Positions 54,499 through 64,000 of a stretch of DNA of 64,000 bases are shown piece by piece (within the stretch, counting starts at the first letter, position 1; each line of letters begins with the position of its first letter). Location of the stretch: positions 1 through 64,000 of the forward strand of contig NZ_FTNC01000002.1 of NCBI RefSeq assembly GCF_900156285.1. The letters run 5' to 3'. Position numbers and translations under genes: made by a program. Origin of the DNA: Halanaerobium kushneri (lineage in GTDB: Bacteria; Bacillota; Halanaerobiia; Halanaerobiales; Halanaerobiaceae). The notes under the pieces are model-generated. The model was not told where the DNA came from and did no database searches. It saw only the letters and a list, made by a program, of their open reading frames with translations.

Positions 54499-55500
54499 TT
54501 AATATACATCTTTCCATTCATCAATATTGTCAGCATCAAATTTAAATGGTGCACCTAACATAATTTCTGTTCCGTCTCCAGCTTTAATAACTTCTTTTTG
54601 ACCTAAGTCACCAGCTGTAAATGATTCTCCAACTGCTCCAGTAATATCTTCTTTAACTAATGCTTCAGCTGTCTGGCCGGCAAGATAACCTAAGTCAATT
54701 GGATTCCAGAGATACATCCAGGGGCAGACACCATTTTTAATATATTCTGCCATCTCACTTGGAAGACCTAAACCAGTTAAGTAAACTTCACCAGCAAGAT
54801 CTCTATCAGTTAAAACTTTACCTGCTGCTGCTATACCAACAGTAGTTGGAGCAATGATACCCTTTAGATTAGGATATGATTTTAAAAGTGCTTCTGTTTC
54901 AGATACACTCTTATCTCTTAAGTCATCACCATAAGCAACTTTAACAAGCTCCATATTATCGTACTCAGGTTTTTCTAATTCTTTTTTCATCCAGTCAATC
55001 CAGAGATTTTGATTGGTAGCTTGAGAGGTTGCACTTAAAACAGCTATCTGACCTTCATAACCAATCATTTCTGCAATACCCTGAATTTGAACTCGACCAA
55101 TCTGTTCTGGATCAGCCTGATTTACATGAACCATTCTGCTCTGAGGATTAACAGCTGAATCTAATGACAGCACTTTAATACCTCTATTCATAGCTTTCTG
55201 TAGAGCTGGCTGTAGAGCATCAGGATCATTCGCAGAAATCGCAATTGCATCTACTCTCTGTGTAATTAGCTGTTCAATCATGATAATTTGTGCTTCTACT
55301 GTTGGTTCAGCAGGTGCTTTGTAAATAACTTCTCCACCCACTTCATTAATGGCATCAGAAAAACCATCTCTAACTTTTTCCATAAATGGATTACCTGCAC
55401 TCTTTACAACTAAAGCATATTTACCGCTTTGAGCTGCAGCAGCACCCACCAGAGAAAAAACCATTAACAAGGCCAACATTCCAATAATAACTTTCTTCAT
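54499..55500 (-). CDS. rhaS: rhamnose ABC transporter substrate-binding protein
   Basis: The protein of 333 residues starts with a signal peptide (MKKVIIGMLALLMVFSLVGAAAAQ in part) and is a periplasmic-binding protein of the sugar/AI-2 type, with AISANDPDALQPALQKA and LSLDSAVNPQSR. Position with RhaT, two permeases and the rhamnose enzymes makes rhamnose the likely ligand. I chose the ATG at 55500, seven bases after AAGGAGGAG. A strong hairpin before it (55539-55568) may balance its level. Confidence 0.9.
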   Translation of the reverse strand: MKKVIIGMLALLMVFSLVGAAAAQSGKYALVVKSAGNPFMEKVRDGFSDAINEVGGEVIYKAPAEPTVEAQIIMIEQLITQRVDAIAISANDPDALQPALQKAMNRGIKVLSLDSAVNPQSRMVHVNQADPEQIGRVQIQGIAEMIGYEGQIAVLSATSQATNQNLWIDWMKKELEKPEYDNMELVKVAYGDDLRDKSVSETEALLKSYPNLKGIIAPTTVGIAAAGKVLTDRDLAGEVYLTGLGLPSEMAEYIKNGVCPWMYLWNPIDLGYLAGQTAEALVKEDITGAVGESFTAGDLGQKEVIKAGDGTEIMLGAPFKFDADNIDEWKDVY

Positions 55501-55538
55501 ACACAAACTCCTCCTTTTAATTTTATGTTGATTAAAAT

Positions 55539-55568
55539 ATACCGGGTAGTAAGTGGTTTTCCCGGTAT
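55539..55568 (-). terminator. intercistronic hairpin before rhaS
   Basis: ATACCGGG (55539-55546) pairs perfectly with CCCGGTAT (55561-55568). It lies between the permease stop and the rhaS start. It may be a partial terminator or may protect the rhaS message from decay. Confidence 0.55.
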
Positions 55569-55597
55569 AAAATTAATTACTTAATAAAGTCTATTAT

Positions 55598-56608
55598 TTA
55601 ATCAGATTTATTTCCATAGAGTAAATTGGATACCATAACTGAGAAGATTAGTAAAGCACCAATGATAATCAGAATGACCTGAGATGGTACATTTACAAGT
55701 CCAAGTCCATAGCGTAAAAATCCAATAATAAAGATAGACAATAAAACCCCTATCATCTTACCTTTTCCACCCGAAGTACTTACACCTCCTAAAACAACCA
55801 TCGCAATTACATCTAGCTCATAGCCTGAGGCAATATTAGGTCTGGTGCTTCCCATTTTTGAAGTTAAAAACAGTGCTGCCAGAGCTGCCATAAAACCATT
55901 CAAGGTGAAAACAATAATTTTCATTTTATCTACTTTAACTCCAGAAAATAAACTGGCTACATCATTATTGCCAATTGCATAAACTTTCCTGCCAAATGTT
56001 GTTTTATGTAGTAAAAGATAAAATATTACTGCTGCTACAACAAAAACAATTAAGATAAAGGGGATCAGAGTCTTAATATATCCCCAGCCTAAAAAATTAA
56101 ACCACATTGGAAAACCACCTGAAGCCTGGTCTTCTAGAATAATATAGGCAATTCCTCGATATAAAATCATAGTTGATAGAGTTATTATTACTGCAGAAAG
56201 TTCTTTAAATTTAACAATCAAAATTCCATTAATAAAACCGGCGGTAATTCCAACTAAAAGACAGACACCTATTGCCAGCGGCATTGATAAGCCCGCATTA
56301 TATAAAACCGCCATAATTACCGAAGATAAAGCTACAGTTGAGCCAACAGAAATATCAATATCACCAAAGATAATGACAAATGTCATAGATAGAGCAATAA
56401 ATGCCTTATCCAAAAAAGTCATTGTTGCATCAAGCAGTGTATAGGTATTTAAATAATAAGGAGATAATTGAGCATTCATAATGTGGATAGCAATAAAAAT
56501 TAAAAGCAACAGCCATTCCCACTGGAAAAAGAAATCTTTTAAATTAAACTCTTTTTCCGCTCTAATTTCTCTATTTAAAGCAACTTCATTATCAAAATTA
56601 TTTCCCAT
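55598..56608 (-). CDS. rhaQ: rhamnose ABC transporter permease
   Basis: The 336-residue protein has about nine helices of the RbsC/monosaccharide permease type, with GDIDISVGSTVALSS, VYAIGNNDVASLFSGVKV and VVLGGVSTSGGKGK. It pairs with the permease at 56612-57619, 3 bp upstream. The assignment of the P and Q names between the two is by position only. Confidence 0.88.
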   Translation of the reverse strand: MGNNFDNEVALNREIRAEKEFNLKDFFFQWEWLLLLIFIAIHIMNAQLSPYYLNTYTLLDATMTFLDKAFIALSMTFVIIFGDIDISVGSTVALSSVIMAVLYNAGLSMPLAIGVCLLVGITAGFINGILIVKFKELSAVIITLSTMILYRGIAYIILEDQASGGFPMWFNFLGWGYIKTLIPFILIVFVVAAVIFYLLLHKTTFGRKVYAIGNNDVASLFSGVKVDKMKIIVFTLNGFMAALAALFLTSKMGSTRPNIASGYELDVIAMVVLGGVSTSGGKGKMIGVLLSIFIIGFLRYGLGLVNVPSQVILIIIGALLIFSVMVSNLLYGNKSD

Positions 56609-56611
56609 TGT

Positions 56612-57619
56612 CTAATCTTCCCTCCTTATTTTATTGGAACTTCCTATTCTTCTTTTAATTAAAGCACTAACAATTACTGCAATTAAGATTACTGCACCCT
56701 GAATTGCATTCTGCCAGAATGGTGAAACATTAATCATTGGCAGAGCGTTTTCTAAAATACCGTAGAGTAATACCCCGGAAATCAGACCGGTAACTTTTCC
56801 TTCTCCACCGGCAATACTTATCCCCCCAATTACACAGGCTGCAATAACATTTAATTCATAACCTGCAGCTGTATTACTCTGAGCAGAAGCAAATTTTGAA
56901 ACCCAGAGAACTCCTGAAAGCCCGGCAAGTGAACCCATAATTGAATAAACCATCCAGGTAATCTTAGTAACATCTATACCACTTACCTTTGCAGAATCTG
57001 GACTGCTTCCTACAGCATATATTTTACGTCCGGTACGGGTATAATTAATAAAATAGTAAAAAACAATATAAATAATAACTGCTATTAAAATCAAGTTATT
57101 TATACCAAATATACTGCCGGTTGAAATTGCTTTAAAACTATCAGACATCTGATAGGCACTGACCCATTTTCCCCCACTTATTAAAAATGTTACCCCTCTA
57201 AAAACATTCATCATACCCAGGGTAGCAATAATTGGTAAAATTTTAAATTTGGCTACTAATAGTCCAATAATTGAACCACTGATTAAACCAATTAAGGTAC
57301 CAAGCAATAATGCTGCTATAGGATGGAGACCAGGATATCTTGCCACCAACATTGAAGTCAACATCCCCGATAAAGCCAGGTTAGCTCCAATAGAAAGGTC
57401 AATTCCTCTGGTTATTATAACCATCATCATTCCCACAGCTAAAATTGATAGAATAGCAGTATTTGTTAATAGATCATCTATATTTGACATTGTCAAAAAA
57501 TTGCTGTTGCGAAATTGAACAAATATCGAAAGTATAACTATAAAACCAATCAGGCTGAATTCTCTAATCTGTTGAATTCGTTCCAGACTCATTTTATTTT
57601 CAGAACTTTTTTCAGACAT
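56612..57619 (-). CDS. rhaP: rhamnose ABC transporter permease
   Basis: The 335-residue membrane protein has the monosaccharide-permease motifs TRGIDLSIGANLALSG, YAVGSSPDSAKVSGIDV and CVIGGISIAGGEGK. It follows the ATPase gene after 27 bp and forms the channel with the second permease. Confidence 0.88.
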   Translation of the reverse strand: MSEKSSENKMSLERIQQIREFSLIGFIVILSIFVQFRNSNFLTMSNIDDLLTNTAILSILAVGMMMVIITRGIDLSIGANLALSGMLTSMLVARYPGLHPIAALLLGTLIGLISGSIIGLLVAKFKILPIIATLGMMNVFRGVTFLISGGKWVSAYQMSDSFKAISTGSIFGINNLILIAVIIYIVFYYFINYTRTGRKIYAVGSSPDSAKVSGIDVTKITWMVYSIMGSLAGLSGVLWVSKFASAQSNTAAGYELNVIAACVIGGISIAGGEGKVTGLISGVLLYGILENALPMINVSPFWQNAIQGAVILIAVIVSALIKRRIGSSNKIRRED

Positions 57620-57646
57620 ATGTATTCACCTCTAATATTAAATTTC

Positions 57647-59143
57647 TTATTTCTTTTCTTTCATAGCTGCTTCCAGTATTTTCTCCTGATCTGCTTCTTC
57701 CACATTCATTTTTGCAGTTATTTCGCCATTTCTCATCACCAAAATTCTATCTCCCATCCCCAAAACTTCAGGCATTTCTGACGAAACCATAATTATAGCA
57801 TATCCCTGAGCTGCCAGATCACTCATTATCTCAAAGATTTGTGACTTAGCTCCAACATCTACTCCCTTGGTAGGTTCATCTAAAATAATTACCTTCAAAT
57901 CAGAAGTTAGAAGTTTAGCTACAACTACCTTCTGCTGATTTCCACCAGATAGCTGTTTTGCCAGATCAAAAATTGATCTTGCTTTAACATTGACTTTTTC
58001 TGCCAACTTCTTGGCAATACTCTTTTCTTTTTTTCTATTAATCCAGCCGTTCTTAGAAATTTTATCTAAAGCAGTTAAAGTGATATTTTTATCCAGTTCC
58101 CAGTCCAGTATCAGTCCCTGTTCCTGACGGTCTTCCGGCAGATAACCAATACCTAATTTCATTGCGTCCCGGACTTCATTAATTTTAACTTCTTGATTTT
58201 CAAAATATATTTTGCCACTATCATATTCAGCCAGACCAAAGAGTGATTCGCATAACTCTGTTCTACCTGCTCCTACAAGACCCGTAATAGCCAGAATCTC
58301 TCCTTCTTTTAGTGAAAATGATATATCTTTAAAAAACCCTTTGCGGTTGAGATTTTCAACCCTCATAATTTCCTGACCTATTTCTTTTTCTGTTTTAGGA
58401 AATAACTGATTAATTTCTCTGCCCACCATAGCTTTAATTAAATCTTTATTTGAGACTTCATTTACTCCCCAGGTCCCTATATACTGTGAATCTCTGAGTA
58501 CTGTAACCCGATCAGCCAGACGATACATATCTTCAAAGCGGTGAGAAATAAAAATTATTGAAGTACCTATTTTCTGAAGTTTTTCGGTAATTCTATATAA
58601 ATCTTCACTCTCTGTCTTGGTCAAAGAAGCAGTAGGCTCATCCATAATAATTATTTCTGCATTAGTTGAAATAGCTTTGGCAATCTCTACAATCTGCTGC
58701 TGAGCAACACTTAAAGTACTCATTCTTCGTCTGGGATCAAACTCTGCTCCCAATTCCTGCAGATGTTTTTCAGCTGCTTTATGCATATCTTCCCATAAAA
58801 TTCTTTTAGTACTGGAATCAATCTTTTCATGCCCCATAAAAATGTTTTCAGTAACACTTAAATGAGGATAACTGGTCGCATGCTGATAAATAGCTGCTAT
58901 CCCCAAATCTTTAGAATCATTTGGGTTTTTAATATTTATTTTTTCTCCATTTAAATAAATTTCTCCCCCGTTTGGCTGATGAACTCCGGTAATTACTTTA
59001 ATAAAAGTGGATTTCCCTGCACCATTTTCTCCCATCAGAGCATGTATTTCTCCAGCTTTTAACTGAAAATTAACATTATCTAAAGCTTTAACTCCCGGAA
59101 AAGTTTTAGTTATATTTTTTAACTCAAGAATATATTTGGACAT
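57647..59143 (-). CDS. rhaT: rhamnose ABC transporter ATP-binding protein
   Basis: The 498-residue protein has two fused ATPase domains as in RbsA. The first has Walker A GENGAGKST, signature-like LSVAQQQIV and EIIIMDEPTASLT. The second has GLVGAGRTE in place of a full Walker A, then LSGGNQQKV and VIILDEPTKGVD. The weakened second Walker A is normal for this family. AAGGAGAGG precedes the ATG. Confidence 0.9.
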   Translation of the reverse strand: MSKYILELKNITKTFPGVKALDNVNFQLKAGEIHALMGENGAGKSTFIKVITGVHQPNGGEIYLNGEKINIKNPNDSKDLGIAAIYQHATSYPHLSVTENIFMGHEKIDSSTKRILWEDMHKAAEKHLQELGAEFDPRRRMSTLSVAQQQIVEIAKAISTNAEIIIMDEPTASLTKTESEDLYRITEKLQKIGTSIIFISHRFEDMYRLADRVTVLRDSQYIGTWGVNEVSNKDLIKAMVGREINQLFPKTEKEIGQEIMRVENLNRKGFFKDISFSLKEGEILAITGLVGAGRTELCESLFGLAEYDSGKIYFENQEVKINEVRDAMKLGIGYLPEDRQEQGLILDWELDKNITLTALDKISKNGWINRKKEKSIAKKLAEKVNVKARSIFDLAKQLSGGNQQKVVVAKLLTSDLKVIILDEPTKGVDVGAKSQIFEIMSDLAAQGYAIIMVSSEMPEVLGMGDRILVMRNGEITAKMNVEEADQEKILEAAMKEKK

Positions 59144-59193
59144 TATTACCTCTCCTTTTAAAAATATTTGTCCAATAAATCATTTAAAAGCAA

Positions 59194-59520
59194 CTACTTT
59201 TTATAAAACATTAAATCCATTGGCTCAATAACCGGTACAAGTTTTCCTTCTTCATTTTCTTCACTTTCGAGTAAATCTTCCATATGATGGTTCCACTTAG
59301 CCACAACTTCGCTTTCAGCCTGAACTTTATCTGCATAATTTTTATCTTCACATTCATAATAGCCAAATAAAACTTTTCCTGAATTCCAGATAGAATAATT
59401 TTTAATCCCTGCTTTATCAAGAACTTCTAACATTTCAGGCCAAATTTCATCGTGCCGTTTTTTATATTCAGCAATTGTATTTTTATCTTTTAAAAATAAT
59501 TTAAAACCAAACCTCTTCAT
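59194..59520 (-). CDS. rhaM: L-rhamnose mutarotase
   Basis: The 108-residue protein starts KRFGFKLFLKD and has KRHDEIWPEML with the conserved His, and IWNSGKVLFGYYEC. It interconverts the alpha and beta anomers of L-rhamnose and so speeds the isomerase step. It lies between rhaA and rhaT. Confidence 0.92.
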   Translation of the reverse strand: MKRFGFKLFLKDKNTIAEYKKRHDEIWPEMLEVLDKAGIKNYSIWNSGKVLFGYYECEDKNYADKVQAESEVVAKWNHHMEDLLESEENEEGKLVPVIEPMDLMFYKK

Positions 59521-59615
59521 TTTAGCACCTCATTTTAAAATTGATATTATTCCAAAAATTTAAATTAGTTTATAATAATTAACTTCTGCAGATGGGATTA
59601 TCTAAGTTTTGAAGG

Positions 59616-59655
59616 AGGAGCAGAGCAAGTTTAATTAAAAACTATATCTGCTCCT
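59616..59655 (-). other. intercistronic hairpin between rhaA and rhaM
   Basis: AGGAGCAGA (59616-59624) pairs with TCTGCTCCT (59647-59655), 13 bp after the rhaA stop. Probably an RNA-processing or partial-termination hairpin inside the operon. Confidence 0.5.
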
Positions 59656-59667
59656 ATAGCATTGGGA

Positions 59668-60936
59668 TTAAACTCTATTATTTAAAGTTTTTTCTTCATA
59701 TTTCCAGATCTGATCAAGATAATCATTACTTACTGGAATATCATTTTGATAGCAGTAATAATTCCAGACTGCCTGCCAGGGATATGTTTTAAATTCTTCT
59801 GTTAAAGCAAGTCTGCTGGTATAATCACCTTCGAGTTCCATTTCTTTAAGTTTTTCAGTTGGCTCCAGCATTGCTTTTAGCAGAGCTTTGAGCATATTTC
59901 TGGTTCCAATTACCCAGGCAGCAACTCTGTTAATACTGGCATCAAAGAAATCAAGACCAATATGAACTCTGTCTTCAAAACCTGGTCTGACAATTTCTTC
60001 TGCAATAGCCTGCAGCTCATCATCTAAAATGATTACATGGTCACTATCCCACCTTACCGGACGGCTGACATGTAATAATATTTCATCTAAAAATGGCATT
60101 ACCGCCGAAATTTTATTAGAAACCACTTCTGTTGGATGATAGTGACCTGCATCCATACATAAAATTGGATCATTCTGCATTGCATAACCAAGATAAAACT
60201 CGTGGGAACCGGCAACATAACTTTCTGAACCAATTCCAAATAATTTGCTCTCTACTGCATCAAGATTATATTTAGGATCAATTTTTTCGGCTGTTATTTC
60301 ATCTAAAGCTTCTTTTAAACGCTTACGTGGTCCAAATCTATCTACTGGATTGTCTTTAAATCCATCTGGAATCCAGATATTTGTAACAGCTGTCTGACCT
60401 AATTCCTTACCAAAATATTCTCCGATTTTTCTAGATCTTTTGCAGTGTTCTATCCAGAAATCTCTAATTTCTTTATCAGGATGAGTTAGAGTAAAACCAT
60501 CATCTGCTTTTTCGTGAGAAAATAGAGTAGGATTAAAATCAAGCCCAATACCTTTTTCTTTTGCCCATTCTACCCAATTTTTAAAATGTTTGGGTTCTAT
60601 TTCGTCACGATCAACAAATTCCCCTTCGTTTTCTAAATAAATTGCATGTAAATTTAATTTATGCTTACCTGGAATTAAGGAGAATGCCTGATCCAGATCA
60701 TTTCTTAATTCTTCTGCTGTTCTGGCCCGACCTGGATAATTACCTGTTGTCTGAATTCCACCGGTCAGTTCTCCCTCTGGATTTTCAAATCCTTTTACAT
60801 CATCTCCCTGCCAGCAGTGCATAGAAATGGAAATTTTAGCCAGTCTATCCATGGCATTTTCTACATCTACTCCCCACTCAGCATAAATATCTTTTGCCAG
60901 TTTATATGAATCCTCAATATATTTCTCATTAAACAT
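59668..60936 (-). CDS. rhaA: L-rhamnose isomerase
   Basis: The 422-residue enzyme converts L-rhamnose to L-rhamnulose. It carries [17 protein letters not shown] near the start and metal-site segments such as [27 protein letters not shown] and [13 protein letters not shown]. The length is that of the family. GAGGTGAT precedes the ATG. Confidence 0.94.
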   Translation of the reverse strand: MFNEKYIEDSYKLAKDIYAEWGVDVENAMDRLAKISISMHCWQGDDVKGFENPEGELTGGIQTTGNYPGRARTAEELRNDLDQAFSLIPGKHKLNLHAIYLENEGEFVDRDEIEPKHFKNWVEWAKEKGIGLDFNPTLFSHEKADDGFTLTHPDKEIRDFWIEHCKRSRKIGEYFGKELGQTAVTNIWIPDGFKDNPVDRFGPRKRLKEALDEITAEKIDPKYNLDAVESKLFGIGSESYVAGSHEFYLGYAMQNDPILCMDAGHYHPTEVVSNKISAVMPFLDEILLHVSRPVRWDSDHVIILDDELQAIAEEIVRPGFEDRVHIGLDFFDASINRVAAWVIGTRNMLKALLKAMLEPTEKLKEMELEGDYTSRLALTEEFKTYPWQAVWNYYCYQNDIPVSNDYLDQIWKYEEKTLNNRV

Positions 60937-61058
60937 TAAACATCACCTCAAATTAGTTTTGATAATAATTTTTTAATAAAAATCTAAATAATAAATTTTA
61001 GAAAATAAATTTAAATTAACTTTTCATTTTATTTTCATTTATTGCTAAATCTATAAGT

Positions 61059-62489
61059 TTATTCTGGTAAATATTCTTTTAATTCTACAGAATTACGAAC
61101 TATTTCTCTTCCTTCCTCAAGACTAGCAATCTCTCCAAGTGCCATCAGCTGGGTTAAAATATTGCCAATTGCTGTTGCCTCTATCGGTCCGGTCACAACT
61201 CTTCTTTTACTAATGTTGGCAGTATACTGACATAGAATTTCAGCCTGAATACCACCACCAACCATATTTAGAGTTTCAATTTTTTTATCTGTTAGCTTTT
61301 CCAGTTTTTCTATTACCTCTTTATAATTTTGAGCTAAACTTTCGTAAATTCCCCGGGCCATCTCCCCCGGCTCCTCAGGTACTGGCTGTCCGGTCTCTCT
61401 ACAGTAATTTTTAATTGCTTCCGGCATATTATCAGGATTTACAAAATCATGGTGATCCGGATCAAGTGAATATTTAAATGGTTCTGCTGCTTCAGCAGCT
61501 TCGGTAATATCAGAATATGATAAGTTCATACCCCTTCTATCCCAGATTCTTTTGCATTCCTGAATTAACCAGAGGCCAGTAATATTCTTTAAAAATCTCA
61601 CTTTATTTCCTACTCCCAGTTCATTGGTAAAATTAGCAGCCAGACTTTCTTCAGTAATTATTGGCTGATCTAATTCCATTCCCAGTAAGGACCAGGTGCC
61701 ACTGGAGAGATAGGCACTATTTTCATCTTTAAGTGGGGCAGCTGCTACAGCAGAAGCTGTATCATGGCTGCCAACTGCTATCACAGGAAGTTCTCCCCTA
61801 ATTCCACATTCGGCTTTTACTTTTTGCAGTATATCACCAACTTTTTCACCCGGTCTAATTATCTGCTGCATCATACTCTCAGGTAGATTAAGCTTATTAT
61901 AAATTTTTTCTGACCACTTATCTTTTAAAGGATTATAAAGCTGAGACGTTGAAGCTATTGTGTATTCATTAAATTTTTTGCCGGTTAAAAAATAATTTAA
62001 GAGATCAGGAGTAAATAATAAGTCCTCTGCATTATCTATAATCCAGGGACGATTTTTTAAATCTGCAAAAAGTTGAAAAATTGTATTTAACTCCATAAAT
62101 TGAATTCCAGTTTCCCGGTAAATTTCTGCTTTAGAAATTTTTTTAAATACTTCCTCCATTAACCCCTCTGTTCGCTGATCTCGATAATGATAAGGAACTG
62201 ACATTAAGGTCCCGTTTTCATCTAAAAGACCATAATCCACACCCCAGGTATCAATCCCAACCGAGTCAAGTTGATTAGAGGTTTTTTTAATAGCCTTTTT
62301 GATACCTGCTTTTATTTCGTTATACTGTTTTAGGGTATCCCAGTGAAAATCATTATTTAAATAGGTACCACCATTAGAAAATTTATGTAAAACTTCTAAA
62401 TCTATTTTCTGGCCATCAAAACTTCCCAGTATTGTTCTACCACTTGATGCACCCAGGTCACAGGCTAATATTTTTTTGCTTTGCGTCAT
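61059..62489 (-). CDS. rhaB: L-rhamnulokinase
   Basis: The 476-residue FGGY kinase phosphorylates L-rhamnulose at C1. It shows ACDLGASSGRTILG, GIDTWGVDYGLLD, HYRDQRT, GSHDTASAVAAAP and MVGGGIQAEILCQ. The ribosome site AGGTGGTG overlaps the end of the acetate kinase gene 4 bp away. The aldolase rhaD is not in the window and is expected further upstream in the same locus. Confidence 0.94.
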   Translation of the reverse strand: MTQSKKILACDLGASSGRTILGSFDGQKIDLEVLHKFSNGGTYLNNDFHWDTLKQYNEIKAGIKKAIKKTSNQLDSVGIDTWGVDYGLLDENGTLMSVPYHYRDQRTEGLMEEVFKKISKAEIYRETGIQFMELNTIFQLFADLKNRPWIIDNAEDLLFTPDLLNYFLTGKKFNEYTIASTSQLYNPLKDKWSEKIYNKLNLPESMMQQIIRPGEKVGDILQKVKAECGIRGELPVIAVGSHDTASAVAAAPLKDENSAYLSSGTWSLLGMELDQPIITEESLAANFTNELGVGNKVRFLKNITGLWLIQECKRIWDRRGMNLSYSDITEAAEAAEPFKYSLDPDHHDFVNPDNMPEAIKNYCRETGQPVPEEPGEMARGIYESLAQNYKEVIEKLEKLTDKKIETLNMVGGGIQAEILCQYTANISKRRVVTGPIEATAIGNILTQLMALGEIASLEEGREIVRNSVELKEYLPE

Positions 62490-62493
62490 TTAT

Positions 62494-63684
62494 TTACACC
62501 ACCTTGTTGTAGCTTTCTCTGGCAATTACTACTTCTTCATCTGTGTTAACAACTACAATTTTCACTTCAGAATCTTCAGCTGAAATTATTCCTTCCCCTT
62601 TAAGATCCTGATTAGCCTTTTTATCTATTTTTATATTTAGATGTTCCAAATTACTGCAGATTTTTTCTCTTAAGAGCACTGAATTTTCGCCAACTCCACC
62701 GGCAAAAACAACTGCATCCAGGCCTCCCATCACAGCTGTATAAGCACCAAGATATTTTTGAGCCCGGTGAACTGCGGTCTTAATAGCCAGTTCTGCCATT
62801 TTATTACCATCTTCATATGCCTCAACTATTTTTCTGAAATCACTGCTTATCTCGGAAATTCCTTTCCAGCCGCTTTCTTTATTTAAAATTCTGTCCATTT
62901 CATCAACAGAAAGATCTTCCTTTCGCATTAAATAAAGAATAGCTGCCGGATCAACATCACCAGAACGAGTTGACTGAACAAGTCCTTCTAAAGGAGTAAA
63001 ACCTGTACTTACTTCATAAGATTTACCGTCTTTAAAAGCGTTAGCAGTACAGCCGCTTCCGAGCATTAAAGAAAATAGTTTTAAATCATTTTTATCTTTT
63101 TGTAAAATTTCTGCTGCTCTATCAGTCATATAATCAAATGTTATGCCGTGGAAGCCATAACGGCGAACAGAGTATTTTTTGTAATATTTATAAGGTATAG
63201 CATAAGTGCGGACATAATCCGGTATTTCTGCATGAAAAGCATTATCAAAAACTGCAACCATCGGTGTCTCAGGTAAAATTTCTTTAAAAATTTCTATCCC
63301 TTTTAAATTAGGTGGATTATGCAGTGGTGCCAGATCAAAACTATCTCTTATAGTATCCATAACTTTTTGATCAATCATTACAGAACCAGTAAAATTCTCA
63401 CCTGCATGAACCACTCGATGTCCAACTACATCAATTTCCTGGTACTTATTTAAAACTTTAATTTCTGGTTTAATCAGTGTTTCTAAAATATGATTGATTG
63501 CTTCACCGTGATTTTTAATCTCTAAAATCTCTTTAAGACTATCATTATCATAGTTTAAATGAAAAATTGCATCTTTACTGCCCAGCTTTTCTACTTTACC
63601 AGAAGCAATTTCTTCTTCAGCTGGCATTTTTAAAATTTTGAATTTAACTGATGAACCTCCACTATTTAAAACAAAAATTTTCAT
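62494..63684 (-). CDS. atypical acetate/propionate kinase family protein
   Basis: The 396-residue protein belongs to the acetate kinase family and has NSGGSSVKFK, Arg90 and His122 of the active site, His179 in RRYGFHG, Arg240 in TRSGD and NTDEE near the end. Some normally invariant positions differ: HGTSH reads HGITF, and HLGNG reads MLGSG. It lies between a microcompartment shell gene and rhaB. It could turn propionyl or acetyl phosphate from aldehyde oxidation into ATP, but the changes leave the exact substrate open. TAGGAGTGG overlaps the shell gene's stop. Confidence 0.87.
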   Translation of the reverse strand: MKIFVLNSGGSSVKFKILKMPAEEEIASGKVEKLGSKDAIFHLNYDNDSLKEILEIKNHGEAINHILETLIKPEIKVLNKYQEIDVVGHRVVHAGENFTGSVMIDQKVMDTIRDSFDLAPLHNPPNLKGIEIFKEILPETPMVAVFDNAFHAEIPDYVRTYAIPYKYYKKYSVRRYGFHGITFDYMTDRAAEILQKDKNDLKLFSLMLGSGCTANAFKDGKSYEVSTGFTPLEGLVQSTRSGDVDPAAILYLMRKEDLSVDEMDRILNKESGWKGISEISSDFRKIVEAYEDGNKMAELAIKTAVHRAQKYLGAYTAVMGGLDAVVFAGGVGENSVLLREKICSNLEHLNIKIDKKANQDLKGEGIISAEDSEVKIVVVNTDEEVVIARESYNKVV

Positions 63685-63697
63685 ACTAAAACCACTC

Positions 63698-64000
63698 CTA
63701 TAATAACTTATCCATTAGATCTTTATGTACTGAGGGAATAAATGATTTTTTGACAAGCAATCCCTTATCAGCAACATTTTTTGCCGCTGTTTCCAGAGCT
63801 ATTTCTACAGAACCAATATCTCCAGTAAATGTTAATACTGCCTTTCCTCCCATTCCCATTGCTGTTCTGACTTCAAGCAGTCTAATCTGAGCTGTTTTAG
63901 CCGCCAGATCAGCTGCAACAATAGCTGAGGCAACAGAAAAAGTTTCAATTACTCCCAGAGCTTTAACCTCTCCTATCTGAACAGCACCTGTTAAGGCAGG
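63698..64000 (-). CDS. bacterial microcompartment shell protein, C-terminal part (cut by window edge)
   Basis: The last 100 residues of a BMC-domain protein are visible, with ALGVIETFSVASAIVAAD, the conserved LLEVRTAMGMGGKAVLTFTGD and a short C-terminal tail. A preceding PALTGAVQIGE linker suggests that this is the second BMC domain of a tandem (BMC-T, PduT-like) shell protein, but the first domain lies outside the window. Together with the rhamnose genes it points to a compartment in which lactaldehyde or 1,2-propanediol is processed. Confidence 0.9.
   Translation of the reverse strand, partial: PALTGAVQIGEVKALGVIETFSVASAIVAADLAAKTAQIRLLEVRTAMGMGGKAVLTFTGDIGSVEIALETAAKNVADKGLLVKKSFIPSVHKDLMDKLL

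Overview
The window is AT-rich bacterial DNA with short intergenic gaps, strong GGAGG-type ribosome binding sites and frequent TTG/GTG starts. The gene content (Mrp/Mbx-type respiratory complex, GH130 mannoside phosphorolysis, rhamnose use linked to a microcompartment, MurNAc salvage, SAM-I riboswitch) suggests a fermentative anaerobic Firmicute-like organism. Halanaerobium or a close relative in the Halanaerobiales is my best guess. This is inference from gene content, not from a marker gene, and no rRNA or tRNA gene was found.

Layout. 1-2500: the 3' end of an IS4-type transposase, then three tiny minus-strand genes (608-706, 799-927, 2273-2398) around an aldo/keto reductase. At least two of the small genes share a promoter, palindrome and leader design, and they look like an undescribed small-protein family. 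2586-7122: a CE7 acetyl esterase with a two-gene heterodimeric ABC exporter. 7335-21617: one long minus-strand operon for uptake and breakdown of beta-mannosides and beta-glucosides (solute-binding protein, OppBCDF-type transporter, GH1, chemoreceptor, GH2 mannosidase, cellobiose-2-epimerase type epimerase, GH130 phosphorylase). It is divergent from a LacI regulator (22110-23123).

23364-34129: a plus-strand operon for an Mrp-antiporter/NiFe-hydrogenase-related membrane complex of the Mbx type. Its last gene fuses a two-cluster ferredoxin domain to a GltD/NfnB-like NAD(P)H module, and its large subunit lacks the usual nickel-binding cysteine pairs. 34279-36850: homoserine O-acetyltransferase and O-acetylhomoserine sulfhydrylase behind a SAM-I riboswitch. 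36912-43112: a MurNAc salvage operon (murQ, murP, mupG, murR, secreted nagZ) with twin palindromic operators at its promoter.

43258-51900: a counterpart of the poorly understood E. coli yhf operon (yhfZ, yhfY, yhfU, yhfT, php, yhfS, yhfX, yhfW) that also carries an amidase-signature gene. 52030-54359: a dipeptide epimerase and an iron alcohol dehydrogenase. With the mur genes, the epimerase places the yhf cluster inside a peptidoglycan-recycling neighbourhood. 54499-64000: L-rhamnose uptake and catabolism (rhaS, two permeases, rhaT, rhaM, rhaA, rhaB), an atypical acetate-kinase-family gene and the 3' part of a microcompartment shell gene, so a rhamnose microcompartment locus continues past the right edge.

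The catabolic blocks feed sugar phosphates and acyl phosphates into fermentation. The Mbx-type complex would couple ferredoxin and NAD(P)H redox balance to an ion gradient. The candidates most worth following are the small-protein family, the fused Mbx-type complex, and the yhf-plus-amidase operon.
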